Assembly: GCA_020845495.1 (NCBI GenBank)
Contig: JADLFM010000216.1
Location: 1-64,000 of the forward strand
Reading direction: 5' to 3'
Origin: Chloroflexota bacterium
GTDB taxonomy: Bacteria; Chloroflexota; UBA6077; JACCZL01
Length of the DNA: 64,000 nt
The translations under genes were made by a program, and so were the position numbers. The notes beneath the pieces are model-generated. The model was not told the DNA's origin and searched no databases. It worked only from the letters and a program-made list of their open reading frames with translations. Within the stretch, counting starts at the first letter, position 1. Each line of letters begins with the position of its first letter. Of this stretch, positions 17,322 to 25,491 are shown one piece after another.

Positions 17322-18059
17322 TCACGAGGTGGCGGGCCGATGGGCGCTGCTGCCAGCCTGAAGGTCGCGGCCGGCCCTCATCGCACGCCAGATGGCGAAC
17401 GCTCGCCAATACATCCGACCGGCCGAGCGGAAGTCGGTCGTGGACTTGCCACTGTGGCGCGCCTTGGTATAGATCGGCACTTCGAGCACGGGCAGCCCGA
17501 GGCGGTGGCACTTGATATAGATCTCGAGGTCGATCAAGTCGTCCTCTGAGGTGGGGCGGATCTGCTCGTAGATCTCACGGCTGAACGCCTTGGGTGTCGC
17601 GTTGATATCCCAGGTCGCCAGATCGAACAGCACCCGGCCTTCCAGGTTGTAGAGGAACGAGCCGACCTTACGGGTGAACGACTCGCGGCTGCGGCGATGG
17701 GTCTTCACGACGACGTCGGGATTGGCGATAGCGTAGCGGATCGGAACGATCAGGTCAGCCGCCGTCGTCCGCGCCGAATTGGTGTAGCAGAGGATGTCGC
17801 CGCGTGCCGCCTGAAGCCCGAGTTTGACGGCCAGCCCCCACCCGCCGCGTTCACTTTCGATGACGCGCACGGACGGATACCGCCGGGCAAGTTCGTCGGC
17901 CACCGCCTGCGAGTTGTCGCGGCAGGCATTGAGCACGAGCAGCGCCTCGTGTGGGTTGGCCAGGTGCCGCAACGCCGCCTCATACTCGTCGACCACGCCG
18001 CCGATGTGCTCGGCCTGATTGTGGACAGGCAAAACGATCGATACGAGCCCGGGCGTCAT
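17322..18059 (-). CDS. Family-2 glycosyltransferase with altered DXD region
   Basis: 245-residue GT-A-fold glycosyltransferase. The start is ATG 18059, which overlaps the stop of the upstream transketolase subunit as ATGA; the open frame upstream is unrelated sequence. The nucleotide-binding start is VSIVLPVHNQAEHIGGVV and the NACRDNSQAV strand fits GT2. At the place where family members carry the metal-binding D-x-D, this protein reads CYTNSARTT, so the acidic motif is missing. The C-terminal half (DINATPKAFSREIY, then DLIDLEIYIKCHRLG) is otherwise well kept, like polyprenyl-phosphate or lipid-linked sugar transferases. No transmembrane segments are evident. It may be metal-independent, or altered in activity. 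Confidence 0.8.
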   Translation of the reverse strand: MTPGLVSIVLPVHNQAEHIGGVVDEYEAALRHLANPHEALLVLNACRDNSQAVADELARRYPSVRVIESERGGWGLAVKLGLQAARGDILCYTNSARTTAADLIVPIRYAIANPDVVVKTHRRSRESFTRKVGSFLYNLEGRVLFDLATWDINATPKAFSREIYEQIRPTSEDDLIDLEIYIKCHRLGLPVLEVPIYTKARHSGKSTTDFRSAGRMYWRAFAIWRAMRAGRDLQAGSSAHRPATS

Positions 18060-18997
18060 GCTGGAACTTCCGTGACGATGCCCTCGAGGGCACCGCGCGC
18101 CGCCTCGACCAGAGCGCTGCACGACAGCCCGTAGGCGTCCCAGAGGTACCGCTCACTGCCAGACGCGGCGAACGGCGGCCCGTCGACGCCGCGCCGGACC
18201 ACTCGACAGCCAAGGCCGTGCTCCGCGACGACCTCCGAGGCGAGCGACCCAAGGCCGCCGACCGTGTAGTGCGCTTCGACGGTCACTGCCGTGCGAAACC
18301 GCCCGAGCAACTCCACCAGGTCGCCGATGGGCGGCGGGGTGACACTGGCAACCACGGCCACCGTGCAGGCGACGCCGCGCGCAGCCAGCGTCTCGGCCGC
18401 GGCGACGACCTCGGCCGTGACACTCCCGAGCGAGAGCAGCAGCAGATCGTGTCCCTGGCGGACCACCTGGATGTGACCAAGCCTAAACGCGCCGTCGAGG
18501 CCAGGCACCGTCGTTCGATCGTCCTTGCCGAGTCGGAAGTAGATCGGTCCGCGGACATCGAGGGTAGCCCGCAGCGCGCTCGCACATTGCTGGTAGTCGG
18601 CCGGCGCGACAACGGTCATGCCCGGCTGAAGCCGCATGATGCCGACGTCCTCCAGGGCGTGGTGGGTTGGGCCAGCGGTACCGTACTCGACGCCGCCACC
18701 CACGCCGACCACCCGGACCGGCAGGTGCTGGAGCACCGGTCCGTTCCGGATGAACTCGTATGGCCGTAGCGATGCGAACGTCGCGATCGAGTACACGAAG
18801 GGGGTGTACCCCGCTTCGGCAAGCCCGGTCGCCATCCCAACCATGTTCTGCTCGGCCACACCGACGTTGAAGAAGCGGTCGGGGAAGCGCTCCTGGAACG
18901 GCTCGACGACGGTGTACCCGAGATCCCCGGTCAGGAGCAAGATCCGCGAGTCGCGCTCCGCGAGCTCGGTCAGCGTACGGATGAAGGTGCCGCGCAT
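18056..18997 (-). CDS. Transketolase-like protein, C-terminal (pyrimidine-binding) subunit
   Basis: 313-residue half of a split thiamine-diphosphate transketolase: pyrimidine-binding domain plus C-terminal domain. The catalytic Glu motif that activates ThDP is in FFNVGVAEQNMVGMATGLA. YEFIRNGPVLQHLPVRVVG and the THHALEDVGIMR string are typical of the family. It overlaps the N-terminal subunit gene by 28 bases, so the two chains should be made together and pair. Its stop overlaps the glycosyltransferase start by four bases. Split transketolases occur both in central metabolism and in surface-polysaccharide clusters; the context here favours making or transferring a two-carbon unit for an unusual sugar, but that is inference. 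Confidence 0.88.
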   Translation of the reverse strand: MRGTFIRTLTELAERDSRILLLTGDLGYTVVEPFQERFPDRFFNVGVAEQNMVGMATGLAEAGYTPFVYSIATFASLRPYEFIRNGPVLQHLPVRVVGVGGGVEYGTAGPTHHALEDVGIMRLQPGMTVVAPADYQQCASALRATLDVRGPIYFRLGKDDRTTVPGLDGAFRLGHIQVVRQGHDLLLLSLGSVTAEVVAAAETLAARGVACTVAVVASVTPPPIGDLVELLGRFRTAVTVEAHYTVGGLGSLASEVVAEHGLGCRVVRRGVDGPPFAASGSERYLWDAYGLSCSALVEAARGALEGIVTEVPA

Positions 18998-19839
18998 ACG
19001 CCGGTCCCGATCTCCTCAATGGCCTGTTGGTACTGCTCGTCCGACATCGGGAGGTAGTGCCACTTGACGAGGTTCTCCATATAGGAGACCCCCTTCCCAA
19101 ACACCGTCCGGGCGATCAGGACGTGCGGAGCGCCGGCCGTCGTGTCCAGCGCATCGATCGCGTCAACCAGTTCCTCAGGATTGTGTCCGTCGACGTCGTG
19201 CACGTCCCAGCCGAACGAGCGCCAGCGCGCGTCCATGGGGGAGAGATCCATGACGTCACGGGTATAGCCGAGCGCCTGCTGGCCGTTGAGGTCGACGATG
19301 GCGATGAGGTTGGCGAGGCGATGGTGCGCGGCGAACATGACCGCCTCCCACAGCGCCCCCTCGTTGCACTCGGCGTCGCTCAAGAGGACGAACGCCCGCC
19401 GAGTCGAGCCTTGCAGACGCGCCGCCAGAGCCGCGCCGGCGCCCATCGAGAGCCCCTGGCCGAGCGAGCCGGTACTGAAGTCGATGCCATCGAGTGCGCG
19501 CTCGGGATGGACGCCGAGCAGGCTGGCATCGGCACAGTAGGTGTTCAGATCATCCTCGCCGAGCCAGCCGCGCAGATGTAGGGCCGCGTAGAGGGCTAGC
19601 GCTGCATGCCCCTTGGACAGCACGAAGCGGTCGCGGTCCGGGTGCCCTGGATGCGGAATACGCAGGCTACCGCCGTACAGCGCCGCCAGGATATCAGCCA
19701 CCGACAGGGCCGACCCGATATGCCCTACGTTCGCCCGCTTCGACTGCTCGAGCGTGATTCGCCGGATGCGATGGGCGAGCACTCGTCGCGCATCTGCTAC
19801 GCTCTCGCTCACACGCGGCGAGCTACTCGTCGGGATCAA
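18970..19839 (-). CDS. Transketolase-like protein, N-terminal (diphosphate-binding) subunit
   Basis: 289-residue partner of the preceding gene, carrying the ThDP diphosphate-binding half. The metal/diphosphate motif appears as LLSDAECNEGALWEAVMFAA with IAIVDLNGQ after it (G-D/S-D...N pattern). Other family strings are NVGHIGSALSVADILAALY, RDRFVLSKGHAALALYAAL and GSLGQGLSMGAGAALAARL. Start ATG 19839, first gene of the minus-strand glycan operon. Together the two chains add up to the size of an ordinary transketolase without the extra linker. Confidence 0.9.
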   Translation of the reverse strand: MIPTSSSPRVSESVADARRVLAHRIRRITLEQSKRANVGHIGSALSVADILAALYGGSLRIPHPGHPDRDRFVLSKGHAALALYAALHLRGWLGEDDLNTYCADASLLGVHPERALDGIDFSTGSLGQGLSMGAGAALAARLQGSTRRAFVLLSDAECNEGALWEAVMFAAHHRLANLIAIVDLNGQQALGYTRDVMDLSPMDARWRSFGWDVHDVDGHNPEELVDAIDALDTTAGAPHVLIARTVFGKGVSYMENLVKWHYLPMSDEQYQQAIEEIGTGVCAAPSSVR

Positions 19840-20782
19840 CCCGGAACCTCCCTATCGAGGTAAGCGATCGTCATCTCTCGGCCGGCCAGCCGAACGCGAG
19901 CTTGCAGCCGCCAGGAGCGCGGGGAGTGTACGGCGGGGACGCACGGCATGTAAACCGCTGAGAAACGCGCGGGCGCTAGCGCCGTGAAGACGGCGCGCCC
20001 CAAGCGGGGCGCACCGGACCTGAGAGTAACATCCGCTACGTGGGCGTCAGGCGCGGCCGGGGGAATCGGTCGAGAGCGGCGGCTTGTCGCCCGGGAGGTC
20101 GACCGATTGGTTCAGGCCGTCGACGACTTCACCGGATGGCGAGCCGCCGAGAGGGCCGCCAGCCCCCGGCAGTGGGATCAGATCGGCATCTACTACCGGA
20201 GAGGTGGCCGGCGCATCGGTCGTCTCGGCCGGCGTCTGTGGATGTTGAGTGCTCATGGGCTCCTACCTTTCTGGGCGGGAAACCGGAGCGCTCCACGGGG
20301 ATCGGCCCGGACGACCGTCACCAGTGCACCGCCGCCACCTGGAGCATCCAGCGCGAGAGCGTACGGATTCGTCCACCCCGCAACCGGTGTGCAGGCGATG
20401 TGCCAGCCAGGCCGGCCCAGAGCTTGCAGCGAGCGCTTCTAGGCATCGTCCCTGTGTCCACTTCATCGGCCAAGGTACCCGCCTGAATGGACGGCCACGA
20501 CGACGAGTGACTGCCTGGCTCGCTCGGACCTCTGCGCAAGCGCTGTCCATGGAGACTCAGTGTGAAGCCCTGCAAGATCTGGAATGTTCGCGCCCGGCTC
20601 ACGGTTATTCTTCGTTGGGACGTGCGACCCATCGTGCGGCTGACAGGCAGACGGTGGGACGAGTGACGAACCATCGACGGACGAGCCAGCAGTTCGCCAC
20701 ATCGTTGGCCGCGCGGCAGACGTTTCGATAGACTTCGAAGCAGGCCACAGGACGGCATCCGCCGGTCCTTGAAGGAGCAGGA
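19840..20782. other. Long divergent intergenic region
   Basis: About 940 bases between the transketolase operon (-) and the IscA-like gene (+), so it should carry the promoters of both. The only plausible gene inside is the small minus-strand frame at 20047-20256. Other open frames here look random. No repeat, tRNA or convincing sigma-70-like promoter was identified by eye. Confidence 0.5.
20047..20256 (-). CDS. Small Pro/Asp-rich hypothetical protein
   Basis: A 69-codon frame with an ATG preceded by AAAGGTAGGAGCCC, giving two overlapping Shine-Dalgarno-like strings. The product is hydrophilic, acidic and rich in Pro, Gly, Ser and Thr (begins MSTQHPQTPAETTDAPATS, contains LPLPGAGGPLGG-like turns), with no Cys, no hydrophobic segment and no family I recognise. 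It could be a disordered protein or a chance frame in high-GC DNA; the ribosome site is the main support. Confidence 0.35.
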   Translation of the reverse strand: MSTQHPQTPAETTDAPATSPVVDADLIPLPGAGGPLGGSPSGEVVDGLNQSVDLPGDKPPLSTDSPGRA

Positions 20783-21124
20783 ATGATTTCGATCACCGAA
20801 AACGCGTCGGAGAGGGTTAGGGCGCTGTTGGAAAGCGAGAACAAGCAGGATCATGCGCTGCGCATCTTCGTACGCGGCATGAGCTGCTCAGGACCGGCCT
20901 ACGGGATGGCACTCGATAACACGACCCGCCCGGACGACACGATCGAGGATCTGTCCGGCATCAAGGTCGTGGTCGATCCCCGCAGTGCTCCGTACGTCGA
21001 GGGCGCCGAGATCGACTACGTCGACAGCCTGGTGGGTCAGGGTTTCACGATCAACAACCCGAATGCCGCAAAGGCCAGTGGCGGCGGCGGGGGCTGTGGC
21101 GGCGGGTGCACCTGCGGCCACTAG
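20783..21124 (+). CDS. HesB/IscA-type iron-sulfur carrier-like protein
   Basis: 113-residue member of the A-type iron-sulfur carrier family, which holds Fe-S clusters or iron and passes them to apoproteins. ATG 20783 has AAGGAG six bases upstream. The N-terminal helix ITENASERVRALLESE and the ALRIFVRGMSCSGPAYGMAL strand carry the first conserved Cys (near residue 35); IDYVDSLVGQGFTINNPNA is the family's final strand region. The C-terminus is a glycine-rich run with C-G-G-G-C-T-C-G-H instead of the plain G-C-G of IscA, giving three Cys and a terminal His as possible ligands. Single gene, with a bidirectional terminator after it. Confidence 0.88.
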   Translation: MISITENASERVRALLESENKQDHALRIFVRGMSCSGPAYGMALDNTTRPDDTIEDLSGIKVVVDPRSAPYVEGAEIDYVDSLVGQGFTINNPNAAKASGGGGGCGGGCTCGH

Positions 21125-21203
21125 CCGGCCACTAGCCGGCCGCCAGATTGCCGCGAGTCTGCGCGGCGAGCGCAGCGTCGCGCCGCTCCTCGACACGGAC
21201 ATG

Positions 21204-21232
21204 AACGCGGCCGGGTCAGTCCCGACCGCGTT
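21204..21232. terminator. Bidirectional terminator
   Basis: AACGCGGCCGGG (21204-21215) pairs with CCCGACCGCGTT (21221-21232) with one mismatch and a 5-nt loop, between the convergent ends of the IscA-like gene and the GT-C gene. Confidence 0.65.
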
Positions 21233-21331
21233 CGTCGTTACTATGTCCCGGATGGCGGGAGCATCTCACGCATCGACCCGATCGAAGGCGGTGAACGGCC
21301 AATCTGGATCAGTCAGGATCAGCGAGCAGGC

Positions 21332-23131
21332 TCAGCGAAGCCGTTCGTTCTCGAGCAGCACGAAGCGAACGCCGCCGATCTCGTACCGGCCAATCGGGCG
21401 AAACTGCGGATCGGCGAGCATGTTCGCGACGACCGGCTTGCCAAGCTGCATCAGTGCCTGGGCGATCGTGGGGTCAGCATAACGATTCGGGTCCTCGGCA
21501 ACCAGAATAATGGCCGCGTACTTTTGCAGCGCGTCGAGCAAACGGCCTCGCCAGGCGTCTTCCGGTTCCTCCTTGAACCAGGGTCGTTCCAGTGAGATCC
21601 GGGCCGCCTGCACCCTGTCCACACTGTCGAAGAGTGCCAGCGGTGACCGCCCACCTTCAGACAGGTAAAAATTGACGTGGTAGCGACCGTACCCGTGGAT
21701 CCAGAGCAGGGCCACCGGTCGCCCTTTCGCGGTGTCGGCGATCGAGAGCGCCGCCGCTCGAGCCTGCTCGACCTCGGCTGCTCCGGCCGGCGAGAACCGC
21801 GCAGCCTGGATGCGGTACACGTCCGCTGATAGCAGCCCGAGCATTCCGACCGCGAGCAGCACACCGAGGGCGCCGGTCGAGACCGTCCTGGAACCTCTGA
21901 CCAGGGCGGTGCCAAGGCCGGCAAACAGCGCGATGATGCCCACCGATGTCGGAACGTACGGCATCCCGTGGTACTGGGCGCCGTAGCCGAGCAGCAGGCT
22001 GTTGTAGGCGATGACCCCCATGACGATCCAACTGCCAGCCGCAAGCAGGAGCCGGCCGTCGCGGCGCAACAATCGCCGCGGCTCAACGCGGAGGTAGCGA
22101 CACCCAAGGGCGATGGCGAGCACCGCCAGGCCTCCGAGCAGCAGAACACTCGTCCCGAAGGCCACGTCGGGTTTCCCGTTGAAACGAGTGGTGCCTCCGA
22201 ATAGAACGTCGGCGGGCGACGTCCAGAAGACGGCCAATGACGCCAAACGGTCCTCACCCGGCCCCCAGACTTCCGTCCGATAGCGAGCAATGGTGGAAGG
22301 CAGCGTGAACCAGAAGTACGGTGCGACGACGAGGACGAACGTCGCGAGCGGCAGCCAGGCGAGCTTCAGCAACGAAGACAGGTGCCGTGTCTTGACGGCG
22401 GTCGAGATCGCGACGACGGCGGCCGGCATGACGACGATCGCCAGGATCGCGAGCGCATTGTCACGGGACCACTGGGTCAAACCGGCTAGCAGCCCCAGGC
22501 CGATCGCGCGGCGGGTCGACGGTTGGCAGACGTATGCGAGCGACGCGAACAGGCAGGCGATGAGAAGGATGACGTACTGCGCGTCGCGGCGGAGATCCTC
22601 CATCCCGCCATCCCAGGCGTACATCGCACCGGGCACGAACGGTAGCAGCATCAAGAGCAGCGTTCTGCGGGGGCCGTAGCCGAATGTGCGGGCGAACGTG
22701 ACGATCGCCAGTTGGGCGACGATCAGCAGGACGTAGTTGAGTGAAACGAGATACTCGGGCGCGCGGATCGGCAGCCAGGCGAGTACGATGACGTAGAACG
22801 GCTGTAGCCAGCCAATCGACGTCTGACTTGCCTCATGGAGTGCCGCGCCGACCTGACCGGCCTCCATCTGATTGATCAGTCCGAACGCCTGGCCGTAGTG
22901 GCCGATCGAGTCATAGTGCGGCAGATGGATCCGGTAATACTCGCGGACGATGAAGAACGTCACCAGATACGAGACGAGCGTGAAGCTCAGACCGGCGGCG
23001 ACGTACCAGCCAACATGCCCGTCGACTCGCGGTTGATGCCGGCGTGTCCCCACCTCGGTGGCTCCAGAGCGACGTGGCTCAGAGCTCGGTCTGGCGCCGA
23101 CGCTCACCGCGTCGACGGGTGCGCCAGTCAT
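21332..23131 (-). CDS. GT-C-like polytopic membrane protein, probable glycosyltransferase
   Basis: 599 residues with a basic N-tail, then about ten to twelve hydrophobic helices and a soluble C-terminal domain of about 150 residues. The first outside loop after helix one reads HLPHYDSIGHYGQAF, in the place where ArnT/PMT-type GT-C enzymes carry an acidic catalytic residue. A helix-rich region with GLGLLAGLTQWSRDN and late PYFWFTLPST strings also fit this fold. It is the last gene of the Wzm/Wzt-sulfotransferase operon and overlaps the acetyltransferase gene by four bases. It would use a polyprenyl-phosphate sugar outside the membrane; donor and acceptor are unknown. Confidence 0.7.
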   Translation of the reverse strand: MTGAPVDAVSVGARPSSEPRRSGATEVGTRRHQPRVDGHVGWYVAAGLSFTLVSYLVTFFIVREYYRIHLPHYDSIGHYGQAFGLINQMEAGQVGAALHEASQTSIGWLQPFYVIVLAWLPIRAPEYLVSLNYVLLIVAQLAIVTFARTFGYGPRRTLLLMLLPFVPGAMYAWDGGMEDLRRDAQYVILLIACLFASLAYVCQPSTRRAIGLGLLAGLTQWSRDNALAILAIVVMPAAVVAISTAVKTRHLSSLLKLAWLPLATFVLVVAPYFWFTLPSTIARYRTEVWGPGEDRLASLAVFWTSPADVLFGGTTRFNGKPDVAFGTSVLLLGGLAVLAIALGCRYLRVEPRRLLRRDGRLLLAAGSWIVMGVIAYNSLLLGYGAQYHGMPYVPTSVGIIALFAGLGTALVRGSRTVSTGALGVLLAVGMLGLLSADVYRIQAARFSPAGAAEVEQARAAALSIADTAKGRPVALLWIHGYGRYHVNFYLSEGGRSPLALFDSVDRVQAARISLERPWFKEEPEDAWRGRLLDALQKYAAIILVAEDPNRYADPTIAQALMQLGKPVVANMLADPQFRPIGRYEIGGVRFVLLENERLR

Positions 23132-23823
23132 GGGGTGGCTTCCTGACTGACTCCGTTCAGGCTACGGAGTGTTCGCGCAGGGTTGCCGCCCACCACAGTG
23201 AACGGCTCAATGTCACGGGTGACCACGCTGCCCGCGGCCACGACCGCACCGTCACCAATCGTGACCCCCTTCATGACCAGCGCGTACATGCCGATCCACG
23301 CCTGCTGCCCAATTCGGACCGGCGCATGCCCCACCTCGAACGGTCGCTTCTCGGCGTAGCGGATGCGCCGCCACTGCCGGGCGCGTCCCTCCGCGTCGAG
23401 GGGGTGAGAGTCGTTGTCGAAGATCTGGGCGCCGTGGCCGATGAGCGTGCCGGCTCCGATCTCGACGCGATCCGAACAACTGACCAGCACGTCGTCGCCA
23501 ACATAGACGTCCGACCCGATCGTCAGCCGAGCGTCCTGGCGGTCAACGCGTAGGACACCTCGGCAGACGGCACCTTGCTCGAGAACGATCGCCTCGCGCG
23601 GCGCGCGGTTGACGCACCAGGCGTGCTCGCCGAGCAGCACGTCATCCGCGACGACGGCGTTCTGCGCGAAGCAATCCCAGACCTGTCGAACTTTCCGTTC
23701 CTGAAGGCGCTCGGCAAGCCGGTCGACGAGTTGGGTGATGAGGCGATCCGCGAGCGATTGCTGGGGAGCCGGCCGGGTGACCCGCGGGCCACTGGCGAAC
23801 GCGTGCGAGCGATCCATGGGCAT
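23128..23823 (-). CDS. Left-handed beta-helix (hexapeptide) acyltransferase
   Basis: 231-residue acetyltransferase-type protein with a helical N-terminal part (about 1-50) and then hexapeptide repeats forming a left-handed beta helix: LTIGSDVYVGDDVLVSCSDR, VEIGAGTLIGHGAQIFDNDSHP, and the C-terminal VTIGDGAVVAAGSVVTRDIEPF with GNPA, the classic end of sugar O-acetyltransferases of the NodL/WcaF kind. The His in NDSHP is the usual catalytic base. ATG 23823 has GAGGA about eight bases upstream. It probably O-acetylates a sugar of the exported glycan. It overlaps the downstream GT-C gene (ATGA). Confidence 0.88.
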   Translation of the reverse strand: MPMDRSHAFASGPRVTRPAPQQSLADRLITQLVDRLAERLQERKVRQVWDCFAQNAVVADDVLLGEHAWCVNRAPREAIVLEQGAVCRGVLRVDRQDARLTIGSDVYVGDDVLVSCSDRVEIGAGTLIGHGAQIFDNDSHPLDAEGRARQWRRIRYAEKRPFEVGHAPVRIGQQAWIGMYALVMKGVTIGDGAVVAAGSVVTRDIEPFTVVGGNPARTLRSLNGVSQEATP

Positions 23824-23919
23824 TGGGCAATCCTCAGACGTGCGTGCGCCAGCGGTCAGGGCGCGCGAGGTTCACAGCTAGCCCACCCCAACCTGCACGA
23901 TCTCATGGTTGGCGGGCGC

Positions 23920-25491
23920 TCAGGCATGCTCCGTGGGATCGAGCCGATGGCGGCCAGGTGTACGACCCATCGGAGGTTCGGTGTCGATCTCGACATCGTG
24001 ACCGGTCACGTCGCGTCCGTCCATGGCCGCCAGTTCGGCCGCGCGTTCTGCTTTCGCCGCGTGCAGTTGCCGCCGCAGATCGTCTACACACGCGTGGAGC
24101 TTCTGCCGCTCGGCCTCCGAATCAGTGAGCCGTTCCTGCACCTCGTTCAGGCTCGCCTGGCGCGCGGCATTCTCCGCCTGGAGCTCGATGAGGCGCCCCT
24201 GGATCTCGATCAAATTCGCGCCCCTGGTAGCGCTTTTTGTTTCGGCTGCCGCGAGGCGTCGCTGAAGGTCTTCGCGGTCGGCGGCGCCCGGCTCAGGCCC
24301 GCTTCCAGCGAGCAAGCGCCGCTCGAGCGTACTGACGTGCGAGAGCAGCTCCTCGCGCTCGGCCGCCCGAAAGGCGAGTCGCTCCTGGACCTCGTTCAGA
24401 TTGGCTGCGCGTGTGGCGTTCTCGGCCTCCACCGCGACAAGTCGCCGCTGGAGCTCTACAAGGCTGGCCTTGCGCTGCTGGCTTTCTTGCGTCACCGCGG
24501 CCAATCGTCGCTGGAGATCTGCGAGGTTCGCACGATGGGCGCCACTCTCCGCATAGGCAAGATCCAGCCGGGAATCATGCTCGGAGCGGAGGCGAGCCAC
24601 CGTCGAGCGCAGCGTGGCCCAGGCGCGATCGACCTCGTTGCGGAGCAGCGCAATCGTTTCCTCGCTCGACGTCTCATCGGCTGATCCGAGCGGACGATAC
24701 CCCCATGCCGCCTGTACCGCCCCGGCGCTATCGGCGAAGGCAGCGCGCACGTGGGGCGCGAAGTCGCGTGCGGCGGTGCCGATCTGGCCTCGGAAGAACG
24801 TGCCGGCGCGGGGGTTGAAGGCGACGTCGATGGCCGACGTCAGTTCGGCGTCACTTCCCCGCCAACCGACGTGAGTGGCCAGCATCGCGAGTACGGCACG
24901 CTGGGTGTCAGCCGCACCACCGCCGCGCGGCCCCACCATGTCCTCGAAGCGAAGGGAGACGACATCGGGCTGCTCGCGCCAACCGGCGAACGCCTGATAG
25001 AGCTCTGCCACGGAGAGCAGGCGCTCGTCCCCGCGCGTGAGGGCGACGATCAGATCGTCGAGATCCAGATGGCCGTACCAACCCCAGAGATGATCGGGCA
25101 GGCGGCGATGGCGAACGTACTGCGCCGCGCTGAGCACCATGTCCGCGGGATCGCGATACACGAAGACGATCGGTGCGCCCCGGGCACGGGCGGCCTCCGC
25201 GAGCGTAGGATCAAACGCCAGATGCCCGTGCACGACCGAGCCGGCCGGGCCATCCGCGAGCGCGGCGGCTACGGCCGACGTTGCCGTGGCTGCACGCGCC
25301 TCTGGCGCTGGCCTCGGGTAGGCGTGTGACGCTCTGGCCAACCCACCGCTCATGTGCGACAGATAACTCGCCGCACCAACCTCGGCGGTCACGGGCAGCG
25401 GGGAGAGCCCCAGCGCGCCCAGGAAGGAGTACACGACGTTCTTCCCGCACTTTGGAATGCTAGTAAACAGAACGCGCGATTCGAGCGTCAC
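23920..25491 (-). CDS. Sulfotransferase-coiled-coil fusion protein 2
   Basis: 523 residues. Residues 1-270 form a sulfotransferase-like domain: phosphosulfate loop LFTSIPKCGKNVVYSF at about 8-23, 3'-phosphate motif VYRDPADMVLSAAQYV near 111-126, and LRFEDMVGPRGGG, a late family string. From about 280 to 490 the chain is a predicted coiled coil built on a 21-residue (three-heptad) repeat with the pattern xxLxxLQRRL; copies begin near residues 321, 342, 363, 384, 404, 425, 446 and 467. The last 30 residues are polar. No membrane segment. It is translationally coupled to the upstream paralogue (ATGA overlap at 25488-25491) in an operon with Wzm and Wzt. A role in sulfating and measuring the exported chain is proposed. 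Confidence 0.8.
   Translation of the reverse strand: MTLESRVLFTSIPKCGKNVVYSFLGALGLSPLPVTAEVGAASYLSHMSGGLARASHAYPRPAPEARAATATSAVAAALADGPAGSVVHGHLAFDPTLAEAARARGAPIVFVYRDPADMVLSAAQYVRHRRLPDHLWGWYGHLDLDDLIVALTRGDERLLSVAELYQAFAGWREQPDVVSLRFEDMVGPRGGGAADTQRAVLAMLATHVGWRGSDAELTSAIDVAFNPRAGTFFRGQIGTAARDFAPHVRAAFADSAGAVQAAWGYRPLGSADETSSEETIALLRNEVDRAWATLRSTVARLRSEHDSRLDLAYAESGAHRANLADLQRRLAAVTQESQQRKASLVELQRRLVAVEAENATRAANLNEVQERLAFRAAEREELLSHVSTLERRLLAGSGPEPGAADREDLQRRLAAAETKSATRGANLIEIQGRLIELQAENAARQASLNEVQERLTDSEAERQKLHACVDDLRRQLHAAKAERAAELAAMDGRDVTGHDVEIDTEPPMGRTPGRHRLDPTEHA

Noticed and set aside
23920..25491. Considering the 63-bp coding repeats as a mobile or CRISPR-like DNA repeat
   Set aside because: Similarity is at the protein heptad level and in frame with an intact gene; the DNA units are too diverged for a DNA element.
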